NCBI RefSeq assembly: GCF_028368935.1
Contig: NZ_JAQNDK010000001.1
Location: 558,001-622,000, forward strand
Reading direction: 5' to 3'
Length of the DNA: 64,000 bases
From: Sorangium aterium
GTDB lineage: Bacteria; Myxococcota_A; Polyangia; Polyangiales; Polyangiaceae
Shown one piece after another: positions 52,076 to 60,215 of the stretch. The stretch's first letter is position 1. Each line of letters starts with the position of its first letter. The notes beneath the pieces were generated by a model. It searched no databases. It was not told where the DNA came from and was given only the letters and a program-made list of their open reading frames with translations. The position numbers and the translations under genes are program-made.

Positions 52076-52260
52076 GAACGCCGCTCCCCGACCAGCGCCG
52101 GGAGGGGACGGCGAACGCCGCTCCCCGACCAACACCGGGAGGGGGCGGCGAACGCCGTTCCCCGACCGACACCGGGAGAGAGCGGCCATCGCCGGTCTCG
52201 ACCGGCCCGGGAGGGGACGGGGGGAACGCCGTCCTTTACCGGCTCGCAGGCCCCGTTCGG
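52076..52260. repeat. 37-bp tandem repeat upstream of the KGG-protein gene
   Basis: Units start at 52076, 52113, 52150, a degenerate 52187, and 52224, all spaced by exactly 37 bp. The core is GAACGCCGCTCCCCGACC followed by CCGGGAGGGG. The array lies 36 bp before the start of the KGG-repeat gene and overlaps its likely promoter or leader. Confidence 0.9.
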
Positions 52261-52295
52261 AGACCTGAATCGAGCGAGCCAACCGTAAGGAGAGG

Positions 52296-52757
52296 ATGAT
52301 GGCGAGCATGGATGATCGTATGATTTCCAGGAGTGAGGAGGGGCAGGAGGAGAGAGGGGCCTCGCCGAGCGAACCCCCGCCTTCGTCAGCGTCGCAGCGA
52401 GCTGCCCACGAGCGGCAGCAGCGCGGCTTCGCTGCCATGGACGAGGAGCGTCAGCGCAAGATCGCCAGCAAGGGCGGGAAGGCAGCCCACGAGAAGGGCA
52501 CGGCGCACGAGTTCACGCGCGACGAGGCCCGCGCGGCCGGCAAGAAGGGCGGCGAGGTCGTCAGCCAGAACCGCAAGCACATGGCCGAGATCGGTCGCCG
52601 GGGCGGCGAGCGCGTGAGCCAGGACCGGGCCCACATGGCCGAGATAGGCCGCAAAGGCGGCGAGGCCGTGAGCGGCGATCGCCAGCACATGGCCGAGATC
52701 GGCCGCCGGGGCGGCGAGTCGCGGGGAGACCAGCCGCGGGAGAATCAGCCGCGCTGA
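52296..52757 (+). CDS. KGG-repeat (stress-induced, YciG/Con-10-like) protein
   Basis: A 153-aa very hydrophilic protein. After a Glu/Ser/Arg-rich N-terminus it carries about five repeats of the KGG type: IASKGGKAAHEK, AAGKKGGEVVSQNR, EIGRRGGERVSQDR, EIGRKGGEAVSGDR, EIGRRGGESRG, each preceded by HMA. Such proteins (YciG, Con-10, general stress protein) accumulate under stress and have no known catalytic role. AAGGAGAGG sits just before the start; the second ATG is equally usable. The 37-bp repeats upstream may bear on its control. Confidence 0.88.
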   Translation: MMASMDDRMISRSEEGQEERGASPSEPPPSSASQRAAHERQQRGFAAMDEERQRKIASKGGKAAHEKGTAHEFTRDEARAAGKKGGEVVSQNRKHMAEIGRRGGERVSQDRAHMAEIGRKGGEAVSGDRQHMAEIGRRGGESRGDQPRENQPR

Positions 52758-52803
52758 CCGGGGGACGCGAAGGGCCCGGCGCCCCCGGCGCCGGGCCAGC
52801 CCC

Positions 52804-52997
52804 CTACCCCCTCGCGACGGCCACGACCCAGGCCTCCCGATCGTCGCCGCGAGGTGCCTCTCGGGAGGCGTCCAGGCGCCGCAGGACCGCGCGCCACACC
52901 GGCGTGGCCCCACCCCAGCAGAACTCGGCCAGGCGCCCGACGCGCCGCCCCAGGAGGGCGGCGCCGAGCCTCCAGCGCGGGGCAGGAGCCGGCGGGC
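52804..52997 (-). pseudogene. Possible C-terminal gene remnant
   Basis: Past the desaturase stop a different minus-strand frame reads about 64 codons (PRWRLGAALLGRRVGRLAEF, CWGGATPVWRAVLRRLDA, REAWVVAVARG) and ends with TAG at 52804. The composition and the closing segment look like a real protein C-terminus, such as a methyltransferase. There is no start codon in 52997-52804 before GTG at an internal position. It may be the end of a gene displaced by the desaturase. Confidence 0.3.
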
Positions 52998-53942
52998 TCA
53001 GCCGGGCGCGATCGCGCCCAGCGAGACGTCGCCGGGCGTCTCCTTCGGGCCAGGGATCCATTCCTCGTCGGGCTCCTCCGGCGGGAGCACGACCGGGGCG
53101 CCGTCGTAGCGCAGGCGCTTGCCAGGCCAGACGAAGCTGCGGAAGAGGTAGGCGAGGAGCGACGGCTGGTCGAGGCCCGGGTGGATGAAGGGCGCCACGC
53201 GCCTCGCGTGCTCGGCGGGAAGAAGGCTCCAGTGGAGGCCCGGCTCCATGTGATGGACGGAGTGGAAGCCGTTGTTGTACGTCCACCAGTTGACCAGGCG
53301 GCCGACGAAGTTGCGCGAGTGGTTGTACTCGCTGCTCTCGTCGCAGCCGTCGTGCTGGAGGTAGTTCATGGTCACGATCCCCCACGCGGCATACTGGTGC
53401 GGGATCAGGACGTAGAGGAGGAACTTCTGCCAGTCGAGCGCGAGCAGGGCCCCCATCGCGCCGAGGAAGACCGCCGACTCGAGGAGCATCTGACGGAACC
53501 ACGGCGGGTTCCGTCGGTACATCGCCTTGAAGTAGCGCATGTCGGCGGGCAGGATGTCCCGCACCACGCGGCTCATGAAAAAGAGGCCGTTCAACAGGTT
53601 CCACCGATAGCGTACCTTCGTCGTCCGCATCACGTCGCGCGAGGACTGCGTGTACTTGTGGTGGCTGAGGTTGTGGCCCGGGACGTAGGCGCTGACGGGG
53701 TGTCCGTAGGTGAGCGTGAGCGCGATCTGGAACGCGCGGTTCATCCATCGCTGCCGGAACACCGGGCAATGGACCGCGTTGTGGGTCGCGACCGCTCCGA
53801 GGAACGAGAGCACGCACGTCGCGGCGAGGAGCGGAATCGCGAGCCATAGCGCGCGCGGCGCGTAGACCCATTGCACCGTCACGAGCACGAAATACGTCGC
53901 GACGAAGAGGAGCGTCTTGATATCGGCGCGGTACCGGAGCAT
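52998..53942 (-). CDS. Membrane fatty acid desaturase family protein
   Basis: A 314-aa membrane di-iron enzyme. The histidine boxes are HNAVH (His54, His58), HNLSHH (His90, His94, His95), QHDG (His197) and HSVHH (His227, His230, His231). Four hydrophobic helices fit the FADS fold. It should insert a double bond or hydroxyl into a lipid chain, with electrons from a ferredoxin or cytochrome partner that is not in this neighbourhood. The Pro-rich C-terminus is short. The ATG at 53942 (MLRYRADIKTLL) starts just before the first helix. Confidence 0.92.
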   Translation of the reverse strand: MLRYRADIKTLLFVATYFVLVTVQWVYAPRALWLAIPLLAATCVLSFLGAVATHNAVHCPVFRQRWMNRAFQIALTLTYGHPVSAYVPGHNLSHHKYTQSSRDVMRTTKVRYRWNLLNGLFFMSRVVRDILPADMRYFKAMYRRNPPWFRQMLLESAVFLGAMGALLALDWQKFLLYVLIPHQYAAWGIVTMNYLQHDGCDESSEYNHSRNFVGRLVNWWTYNNGFHSVHHMEPGLHWSLLPAEHARRVAPFIHPGLDQPSLLAYLFRSFVWPGKRLRYDGAPVVLPPEEPDEEWIPGPKETPGDVSLGAIAPG

Positions 53943-54356
53943 GGCTGTTCTTCGCGGCTACTACCAGGACCGCGCGCCGGACCGACCGGCAGCGCCGAGC
54001 AGCGCTGGCCGGCCCGGACGGGCGCAGCGGCCCATCTTCTCGGCGCTCTTCCTAGCGCATTTCGTCGCAGCTGGAAGCCAGAAGTTGCATTTCCGACGCG
54101 CGCGTCGCGCCATCCTCACCCGACATCCGTGTTTCACGCCGATGTCTCGCGCTCGGTGCGATCGTCTCTACGCACCTCGCATCGGTGTGCAGGCGTGGGA
54201 GCCGCTCCGCCGGTGTGCCGGTGAGGAAGCCGCTCCGCCGGTGCTCGGCGGCGCGTGCGGTGGAGCGCTCCGGGGCGCTCCGGCGCGCTCCGGCGTGCGC
54301 TGGGCCGGAGGCGGCTCGCGCTTGACGACCTGGTCGCGAACCGCCAACGTGGCCGC
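53943..54356. other. Divergent intergenic region, desaturase / ureohydrolase
   Basis: This gap of 414 bp lies between divergent genes and must contain both promoters. GCCGCTCCGCCGGTG occurs twice (54201-54215, 54229-54243), and GCGCTCCGG-type words recur just after. GGTGCG..CGCACC forms a small dyad near 54155. No gene is apparent, and the open plus-strand frame is Arg-rich noise. Confidence 0.5.
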
Positions 54357-55409
54357 GTGAGCTCATCCCCCCTCGGTTTCGATCCCAACGGTCCCGCCAT
54401 CGGAAACGGGATTTACGGGCTGCCACATACTGCCGAGGACGCCCGGGTGGTCCTCGTTCCGGTGCCGTGGGAGCCGACGGTGTCCTACCGCCGCGGCGCC
54501 GCCAAGGGCCCGGGGGCGATCCTGCGGGCCAGCCGGCAGGTCGACCTCTTCGATCTGCACACGGGCAGACCGTACGAGCAGGGCATCGCGATGCTCGACG
54601 TCGATCCGGACATCGTGCGCTGGAACGCGGAGGCTTCCGCGGCGGCCGAGCCGGTGATCGCGGCGCACGGCGAGGTCGCCGGCGACCGGGACCTGGAGGC
54701 GCGCCTCGCGGCGGTCAACGCGCTGTCTCGCCGGCTGAACGAGCGCGTCACGGAGATCGCCATGAGATGGATGGAGCGGGGCAAGCTCGTCGGCGTCATC
54801 GGCGGCGACCACTCCTCCCCCTACGGCGCGATCGCGGCGCACGCCGCGCGTTACCCGGGAATGGGGATCCTGCACATCGACGCGCACGCCGATCTCCGCA
54901 ACGCGTACGAGGGATTCACCGACTCCCACGCTTCGATCATGCACAACGTCGCGACGAACCACCCGAAGATCCCGCGGATCGTCCAGGTCGGGCTGCGCGA
55001 CATGAGCGAAGACGAGCTCCGGTTCATCCGCGAGTCGAACGGGCGCATCGTCGCCCACATCGATGCATCGATCGCCGATCGGCTCTTCGAGGGGGAGCCG
55101 TTCCACCTGATCGCCGACTCGATCGTGGAGGATCTCCCCGACGACGTCTATGTGACCTTCGATATCGACGGCCTCGATCCGACGCTGTGCCCGAGCACCG
55201 GCACGCCCGTCCCCGGCGGCCTGACGTTCCAGCAAGCCGTCGCCCTGATCGGCCGCATCCAGAAGAGCGGCCGGCGCATCGTGGGCTTCGACCTGAACGA
55301 GGTCGCGCCGAAGGACGACAACGACGACTGGGACGGCAACGTCGGCGCCCGCCTCCTGTACAAGCTCATCGGCTTCACGCTCCTCTCCCACGACACCCGC
55401 GGCCGCTAG
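54357..55409 (+). CDS. Agmatinase/arginase-family ureohydrolase
   Basis: A 350-aa dimanganese ureohydrolase. Ligands are His152 in GGDHSSPYG, Asp175, His177 and Asp179 in HIDAHADLRNAYEG, and Asp269/Asp271 in FDIDGLDP. The YRRGAAKGPGAILRAS block near 45-60 and FDLNEVAPKDDND near the end are as in the family. It should release urea from agmatine or a related guanidino compound; the exact substrate is not decidable. The start is a GTG at 54357, the first start near the conserved part. Confidence 0.92.
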   Translation: MSSSPLGFDPNGPAIGNGIYGLPHTAEDARVVLVPVPWEPTVSYRRGAAKGPGAILRASRQVDLFDLHTGRPYEQGIAMLDVDPDIVRWNAEASAAAEPVIAAHGEVAGDRDLEARLAAVNALSRRLNERVTEIAMRWMERGKLVGVIGGDHSSPYGAIAAHAARYPGMGILHIDAHADLRNAYEGFTDSHASIMHNVATNHPKIPRIVQVGLRDMSEDELRFIRESNGRIVAHIDASIADRLFEGEPFHLIADSIVEDLPDDVYVTFDIDGLDPTLCPSTGTPVPGGLTFQQAVALIGRIQKSGRRIVGFDLNEVAPKDDNDDWDGNVGARLLYKLIGFTLLSHDTRGR

Positions 55410-55477
55410 CGCGCGCGTCTCTTCCGCGCGCACTCTCCCCCCAACGAGGCGATCGCGGCGGGCCCCCGCACAGGAGA

Positions 55478-55552
55478 CGGGCCCAGATCGGCGTTTTCGG
55501 CGCGGAAGCGTACTCTCGTACGCTGAGCACCGAAAACGCCGAGGTGGGCCCG
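55478..55552. terminator. Nested three-stem bidirectional terminator
   Basis: Three perfect stems are nested on one axis: CGGGCCC/GGGCCCG (7 bp), CGGCGTTTTCGG/CCGAAAACGCCG (12 bp) and AGCGTAC/GTACGCT (7 bp, TCTC loop). It fills the gap between the convergent ureohydrolase and M18 peptidase genes. The T4/A4 run inside the middle stem gives no U-tract at the end of the hairpin. Confidence 0.7.
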
Positions 55553-55573
55553 TATCCGCCGCGGGCGCCCGCC

Positions 55574-56953
55574 TCATGAAAGCGCGCGGCGGTAGGTCTC
55601 TATAGAGAGGTGGACGTCGAGCGTGCCGGCCATCTCGCGGCAGGAGTGCATGCTGAGCATCGGCGCGCCGACGTCGACCGTGGCGATGCCGAGCGAGGCC
55701 GCGGTGATCGGGCCGATCGTGCTGCCGCAGGGGAGATCGCTGCGCACGACGAAGCGCTGGGGGGCGTAGCCCACGTCGTGACAGAGCGCCTCGAGCGCGG
55801 CGGCCGTCGCGCCGTCGGTCGCATAGGACTGGTTCACGTTCGACTTGATCACGAGCCCGCGGTTGATCTGCGGGGCGTGGCGCGGCTCGTGCTGATCGGC
55901 GTAGTTCGGGTGCACCGCGTGCGCCATGTCCGCCGAGACGAGCAGCGACCCGGCCATCGCGCGGGCGAACGCCTGCGGCTCGCGCGCCGGGTAGACGTCG
56001 ACGATCCGCGCGAGCACGTCGCGGAGCACGCTCCCCGCTGCCCCCACGGCGCTCCGGCTGCCGCACTCCTCGTGATCGTAGAGCGCGATGACGCGCGTCG
56101 CGGCGGAAGGAGCGGCGCCGATCAGCGCGGCCGTCGCGGCGTGGCAGCTCGCGAGGTTGTCCAGGCGGGACGCGAAGATGAACTCGTCGGAGAGGCCGCC
56201 GAGCGACGCCTTGAGCGTGTCGTACAGGCAGAGATCGAAGCCGAGGATGGCGTCGCGCGGCGCGTCGATAGCGCGCGCGAGCAGGGCGTTGAGATCGGCC
56301 TCCCTGCCGAGGCCGATCACGGGGACGAGGTGCTTCTGCGCGTTCAGCACGAGCCCCTCGGAGTTGACCCCGCGGTTCAGGTGGATCGCGAGGTTCGGGA
56401 CGCGGGCGACCGGGCGGACCAGGTCGACGAGGAGGCGCTCGATCCGCCCGTCCCTGCGCACGTGGACGCGGCCGGCCACGCTGAGATCGCGGTCGAGCCA
56501 GGTCGAGTACAGGACGCCGCCGTAGACCTCGACCCCGAGCTGCTGGTAGCCGCTCCGCGAGAGCTCGGCGCTCGGCTTCACCCGGAGGTTCGGCGAGTCG
56601 GTGTGCGCGCCGATCACGCGAAAGCCGCCGAGCGCCGGGTGCTCGGCCCCGACCACGAACGCGACGATCGTCGACCCGCCCCGGATGACGAAGCGGCGAT
56701 CGCCCGGAGCGACCGCCCACGCGTCGCGCTCCCCGAGCTCCGAGAAGCCGGCCGCCACGAGCCGCGAGGCGACCTCGCGCACGGCGTGGTACGGCGTCGG
56801 CGAGCGATCGATGAACGCGCAGAGGTCGCGGGCGGCCGCGACGCCGCGCTCGCGCAGCGCCGCCATCTCGTCCGCGCTCCTCGCGAAGCGCTCGCCAAGG
56901 TCGGTCAGTGGCCTGGGATCGCCTGCGCGATCGAGGATCTCGGGGGACGTCAT
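55574..56953 (-). CDS. apeB: M18 family aminopeptidase
   Basis: A 459-aa dizinc aminopeptidase of the aspartyl-aminopeptidase family. IGAHTDSPNLRVKP with His117 and Asp119 provides zinc ligands; YDHEECGSRSAVGAAG holds the catalytic Glu pair; LVSADMAHAVHPNY and a late SMHSCREMAG complete the site. It removes N-terminal residues from peptides in the cytoplasm. The ATG at 56953 (MTSPEILDRA) suits the family length; the open frame upstream is Arg-rich noise. Confidence 0.95.
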   Translation of the reverse strand: MTSPEILDRAGDPRPLTDLGERFARSADEMAALRERGVAAARDLCAFIDRSPTPYHAVREVASRLVAAGFSELGERDAWAVAPGDRRFVIRGGSTIVAFVVGAEHPALGGFRVIGAHTDSPNLRVKPSAELSRSGYQQLGVEVYGGVLYSTWLDRDLSVAGRVHVRRDGRIERLLVDLVRPVARVPNLAIHLNRGVNSEGLVLNAQKHLVPVIGLGREADLNALLARAIDAPRDAILGFDLCLYDTLKASLGGLSDEFIFASRLDNLASCHAATAALIGAAPSAATRVIALYDHEECGSRSAVGAAGSVLRDVLARIVDVYPAREPQAFARAMAGSLLVSADMAHAVHPNYADQHEPRHAPQINRGLVIKSNVNQSYATDGATAAALEALCHDVGYAPQRFVVRSDLPCGSTIGPITAASLGIATVDVGAPMLSMHSCREMAGTLDVHLSIETYRRALS

Positions 56954-57174
56954 GGAGGGCGCGGAGTCTAGCAGAGCAGCCGAGCCCCGCCCGGCGCGCC
57001 GGCACGCCTCCCTGCGCACGCTTCCGTGCGCGGACGCGCTCGCTCACGCCGCACGCCGAGATGGCGGCCCACGCGGCCGGTGCGCCATGGTATCCGCCAC
57101 CACCGCGCCGCTCGCAGGACCTCCCTCCGACGCCGCACGCCGCACGCCGCAACCCGCAACGGAGACGCGCCCCG

Positions 57175-58311
57175 ATGTACCGCCTCGTCCGACCGCTCCT
57201 CTTCGCGCTGCCGCCCAGCCTTGCGCACGAGCTCGGCATGCTCGCGCTCGCCCCGCTCGAGCACGCCGCGCCGCTCCGCGCCCTCGTGCACGCCCGCCTC
57301 GCGCCCCGGGACGGCCGCATCGCGGTGCGCGCCATGGGGCTCGACTTCCCTTCCCCGCTCGGCGTGGCGGGCGGCTTCGACAAGGATGCGCGCCGGGCCC
57401 GCGCGCTCGCCGCCCTCGGGTTCGGCTTCGTCGAGCTCGGCACCGTCACGGCGCAGCCCCAGGCCGCGAACCCGCCGCCGAACCTCTTCCGGCTGCCGGC
57501 CGACCGGGCGCTCATCAACCGGCTCGGGTTCCCGAACCAGGGCGCGGCCCGCGTCACGGAGCGGCTCCTCGGCCGCGGCGGCGCGGCGGCCGTGGGCGTG
57601 CCGGTGGGCATCTCGATCGGCAAGTCCAGGGTCGCGCCGCTCGATCCCATCGAGCCCGCGATCGACGACTACCTCGCGAGCTTCCGGGAGGCGCGGCGCG
57701 CGGCCGACTTCGTCGTGATCAACGTGTCGTCGCCGAACACGAAGGACCTCCGCGCGATGCAGGGGCCGGCGATCGCGCGGGCGCTGCTCTCCGCGATCGC
57801 GCGGGAGAACCGCGCCGCCGGGGCGCCGCTGCCGCTGCTCATCAAGGTCGCCCCGGACCTCGGCGACGAGGAGCTCGAGGCGCTGCTCGCCGTGGTCGAG
57901 GAGGTGGGCCTCGCCGGCGTCATCGCGACCAACACGACCGTGCGGCGCGACGGGCTCGCGACGAGCCCGGAGGCCGTCGAGGCGATGGGCGCCGGCGGGC
58001 TGAGCGGCCCGCCCCTCCGGCAGCGCTCGCTCGCGATGGTGCGGCGCATCCGCGCGCGCCTCGGGAGCGGCGTCACGGTGATCGGCGCCGGGGGCATCGA
58101 GTCGGCGGAGCACGCGATGGACCAGCTCCAGGCGGGCGCCAACCTCGTGCAGCTCTACACGGGCTTCATCTACGGCGGCCCCCTCCTCCCCGCCGCGATC
58201 GCGCGCGGGCTGTCGGACCTCGTGGCCCGCTCCGGCGCGCGGTCGATCCAGGATCTCGTGAGCCGGCCAGGCGGCGCGACGCGCGCTGCTATGATCGGCC
58301 ATGGAGCTTGA
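57175..58311 (+). CDS. pyrD: Dihydroorotate dehydrogenase (quinone), class 2
   Basis: A 378-aa FMN enzyme of pyrimidine synthesis. An N-terminal membrane-associating extension (MYRLVRPLLFALPPSLAHEL) marks class 2. GVAGGFDKDARRARAL, ELGTVTAQPQ, RLGFPNQGA, VINVSSPNTKDLR with catalytic Ser185/186, and IATNTTV and GAGGIES form the FMN/orotate site. It passes electrons to the quinone pool. The 3' end overlaps the next gene by 11 bp. Confidence 0.97.
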   Translation: MYRLVRPLLFALPPSLAHELGMLALAPLEHAAPLRALVHARLAPRDGRIAVRAMGLDFPSPLGVAGGFDKDARRARALAALGFGFVELGTVTAQPQAANPPPNLFRLPADRALINRLGFPNQGAARVTERLLGRGGAAAVGVPVGISIGKSRVAPLDPIEPAIDDYLASFREARRAADFVVINVSSPNTKDLRAMQGPAIARALLSAIARENRAAGAPLPLLIKVAPDLGDEELEALLAVVEEVGLAGVIATNTTVRRDGLATSPEAVEAMGAGGLSGPPLRQRSLAMVRRIRARLGSGVTVIGAGGIESAEHAMDQLQAGANLVQLYTGFIYGGPLLPAAIARGLSDLVARSGARSIQDLVSRPGGATRAAMIGHGA

Positions 58312-59449
58312 AGCGCACGTCCACGACACCATCCGCGACATCCCGGAGAGCGAGTGGAACGCGCTCCACGGGGTGAGCGAGGCGCCGTTCCTGACGTGGG
58401 CGTGGTTCGACGCGCTCGAGCGGACGGGGTGCGTGGGCGAGGAGGCGGGGTGGCTGCCCCACCACATCACGCTCCGGGCCGAGGGGGCGCTGCTCGCCGC
58501 GGCGCCCGCCTACCTCAAGGACAACAGCGAGGGAGAGTTCGTCTTCGACCACGGCTGGGCCTCTGCGTCCCACCAGATCGGCGCGCCGTACTACCCGAAG
58601 CTCGTCGTCGCGGTGCCGTTCACGCCCGCGACGACGCCGCGGCTGCTCGTGCGGCGGCCGGAGGACCGCCCGGCGCTCCTCCCCGTCCTCGCCGAGACGC
58701 TCCGCAAGCTGGTCGCGCGGAGCCGCATCTCGAGCGCCCACGTCCTGTTCCCGACCGAGGACGAGGCCGCCGCCCTCTCCGATGCCGCCATGGCGCACCG
58801 CTGCGGCGTCCAGTTCCAGTTCGAGAACGAGGGGTACCAGACGCTCGACGACTTCCTCGCGCGCTTCAACGCGAAGCGGCGGCACCAGATCCGGCGCGAA
58901 ATGCGCGAGTCCACGAGGCAGGGGCTGTCGATCGATACGCTGCGCGGCGCGGAGATCACGCCGGAGATCGTCGATGCCATGTTCGGCTTCTACGTCTCCA
59001 CCGTGGAGAAGTTCGCCTGGGGCCGGCAGTACCTGAACCGCGCCTTCTTCGAGGAGATCACGGCCCGCCTGCGCGGCGGCGGGGCCCAGGGAGGCGTCGA
59101 GATCGTCCTCGCGCGGGAGGGCAAACGCCCCATCGCGGGCGCGCTCAACCTCGCCGGGCCCACGACGCTCTATGGCCGTTACTGGGGCGCATCGGAGGAG
59201 CGCCCGTTCCTGCATTTCAACGTCTGCTATTATCACCCGGTCGAGGACTGCATCGCCCGGGGACTGCGCCGCTTCGAGCCGGGCGCAGGGGGGTCGCACA
59301 AGCTCGTTCGCGGCTTCGCGCCGAGCGTCACCCACAGCGCGCACCACATCGCGCATCCGCGCCTGGACGCCGCGGTGCGCGAGTTCCTCGCGCGCGAGCG
59401 CGCGGCCGTCCGCGCGAAGACGGCGGACAGGAGCGTGGCATTCCGCTGA
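58301..59449 (+). CDS. GNAT-type (DUF482 / peptidogalycan) protein
   Basis: A 382-aa protein of the GNAT superfamily DUF482 branch, sometimes called peptidogalycan biosynthesis protein. Markers are EWNALHGVSEAPFLTWAW, SHQIGAPYYPKLVVAVPFTP, FLARFNAKRRHQIRREMRE, GALNLAGPTTLYGRYWG and the ending ARGLRRFEPGAGGSHKLVRG. It may transfer an acyl or aminoacyl group; the true substrate is unknown. It starts 11 bp before pyrD ends, so the two are translated together. Confidence 0.9.
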   Translation: MELEAHVHDTIRDIPESEWNALHGVSEAPFLTWAWFDALERTGCVGEEAGWLPHHITLRAEGALLAAAPAYLKDNSEGEFVFDHGWASASHQIGAPYYPKLVVAVPFTPATTPRLLVRRPEDRPALLPVLAETLRKLVARSRISSAHVLFPTEDEAAALSDAAMAHRCGVQFQFENEGYQTLDDFLARFNAKRRHQIRREMRESTRQGLSIDTLRGAEITPEIVDAMFGFYVSTVEKFAWGRQYLNRAFFEEITARLRGGGAQGGVEIVLAREGKRPIAGALNLAGPTTLYGRYWGASEERPFLHFNVCYYHPVEDCIARGLRRFEPGAGGSHKLVRGFAPSVTHSAHHIAHPRLDAAVREFLARERAAVRAKTADRSVAFR

Positions 59450-59517
59450 GCGCCCTCCTGGCGCAGCGCGACGTGCGGTGTTGACGTGACGCGCGCTGGA
59501 GAGGGATGCTGCCGGAC

Positions 59518-60183
59518 ATGCGCGCCTTTCTTGCACTCCTCGTTTCCTCCATCGTCTTCGGGCTCGCCGCGAGCGGCGGCTGCTCGAGCAATGAAGCGAC
59601 CGATACGACCTCGACGACGGTGGCGGCCACGGTCGCCGGCGCCGGCGGCTCGCTCGGCTTCGGCTGCTTCGGCGGCAGCCCGGATGGACGGTGTACGATC
59701 CTCGCCCAGGTCCCCGAGAGCTGCAGCTGCCCCGACTGCTCCGACACGGCGAGCTGCCTCGGCCGCTGCAACGACGACGGCGCCTGCGACATGCGGCCGG
59801 ACGCCCCCGACGGCGAGGATTGCACCTGCCAGGACTGCGCGGGCACCGTCGCGGCCTGCAGCCCGAGGCGCGGGTGCAACGACGCGGAGGGATGCAACGT
59901 CAACGAGGATTGCACCTGCCCCGACTGCACGGGCACCCCGCGGTGCACGGATCACTGCACGGACAACGGCTCGTGCGCGGAGTACTTCGAGGGTTGCTCC
60001 TGCGCGGATTGCCGCGGCGTGGAGCGCTGCGGCGGGGGGCCGGCCACGACCACGGCCGCGGCCACGACGGGCAGCGGCGCGGGCGGCGACCCGGCCGGCA
60101 GCGGCGGCGCGGGCGGCGACCCGGCCGGCAGCGGCGGCGCGGGCGGCGGACCGACCGGCAGCGGCGGCGCGGGCGGCGCCTAG
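59518..60183 (+). CDS. Cys-rich repeat lipoprotein with GGDPAGSGGA tail
   Basis: A 221-aa exported protein. The signal MRAFLALLVSSIVFGLAASG precedes CSSN, a lipobox-like Cys. The middle 60-170 has about 24 Cys in repeating CTCPDCTGT / C..HC..NGSC spacing, likely cross-linked in pairs outside the cytoplasm. The end is three GGDPAGSGGA copies, a flexible linker that leads nowhere. Such lipoproteins are common in Sorangium. An ATG four codons upstream is an alternative. Confidence 0.8.
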   Translation: MRAFLALLVSSIVFGLAASGGCSSNEATDTTSTTVAATVAGAGGSLGFGCFGGSPDGRCTILAQVPESCSCPDCSDTASCLGRCNDDGACDMRPDAPDGEDCTCQDCAGTVAACSPRRGCNDAEGCNVNEDCTCPDCTGTPRCTDHCTDNGSCAEYFEGCSCADCRGVERCGGGPATTTAAATTGSGAGGDPAGSGGAGGDPAGSGGAGGGPTGSGGAGGA

Positions 60184-60188
60184 GACAC

Positions 60189-60213
60189 GCTCGGCGCCCT
60201 CGCCCCGCCGAGC
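60189..60213. terminator. 8-bp GC hairpin at a convergent junction
   Basis: GCTCGGCG and CGCCGAGC pair around a 9-nt loop within the 32-bp gap between the Cys-rich lipoprotein and the FHA/AAA+ regulator. Confidence 0.55.
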
Positions 60214-60215
60214 CC

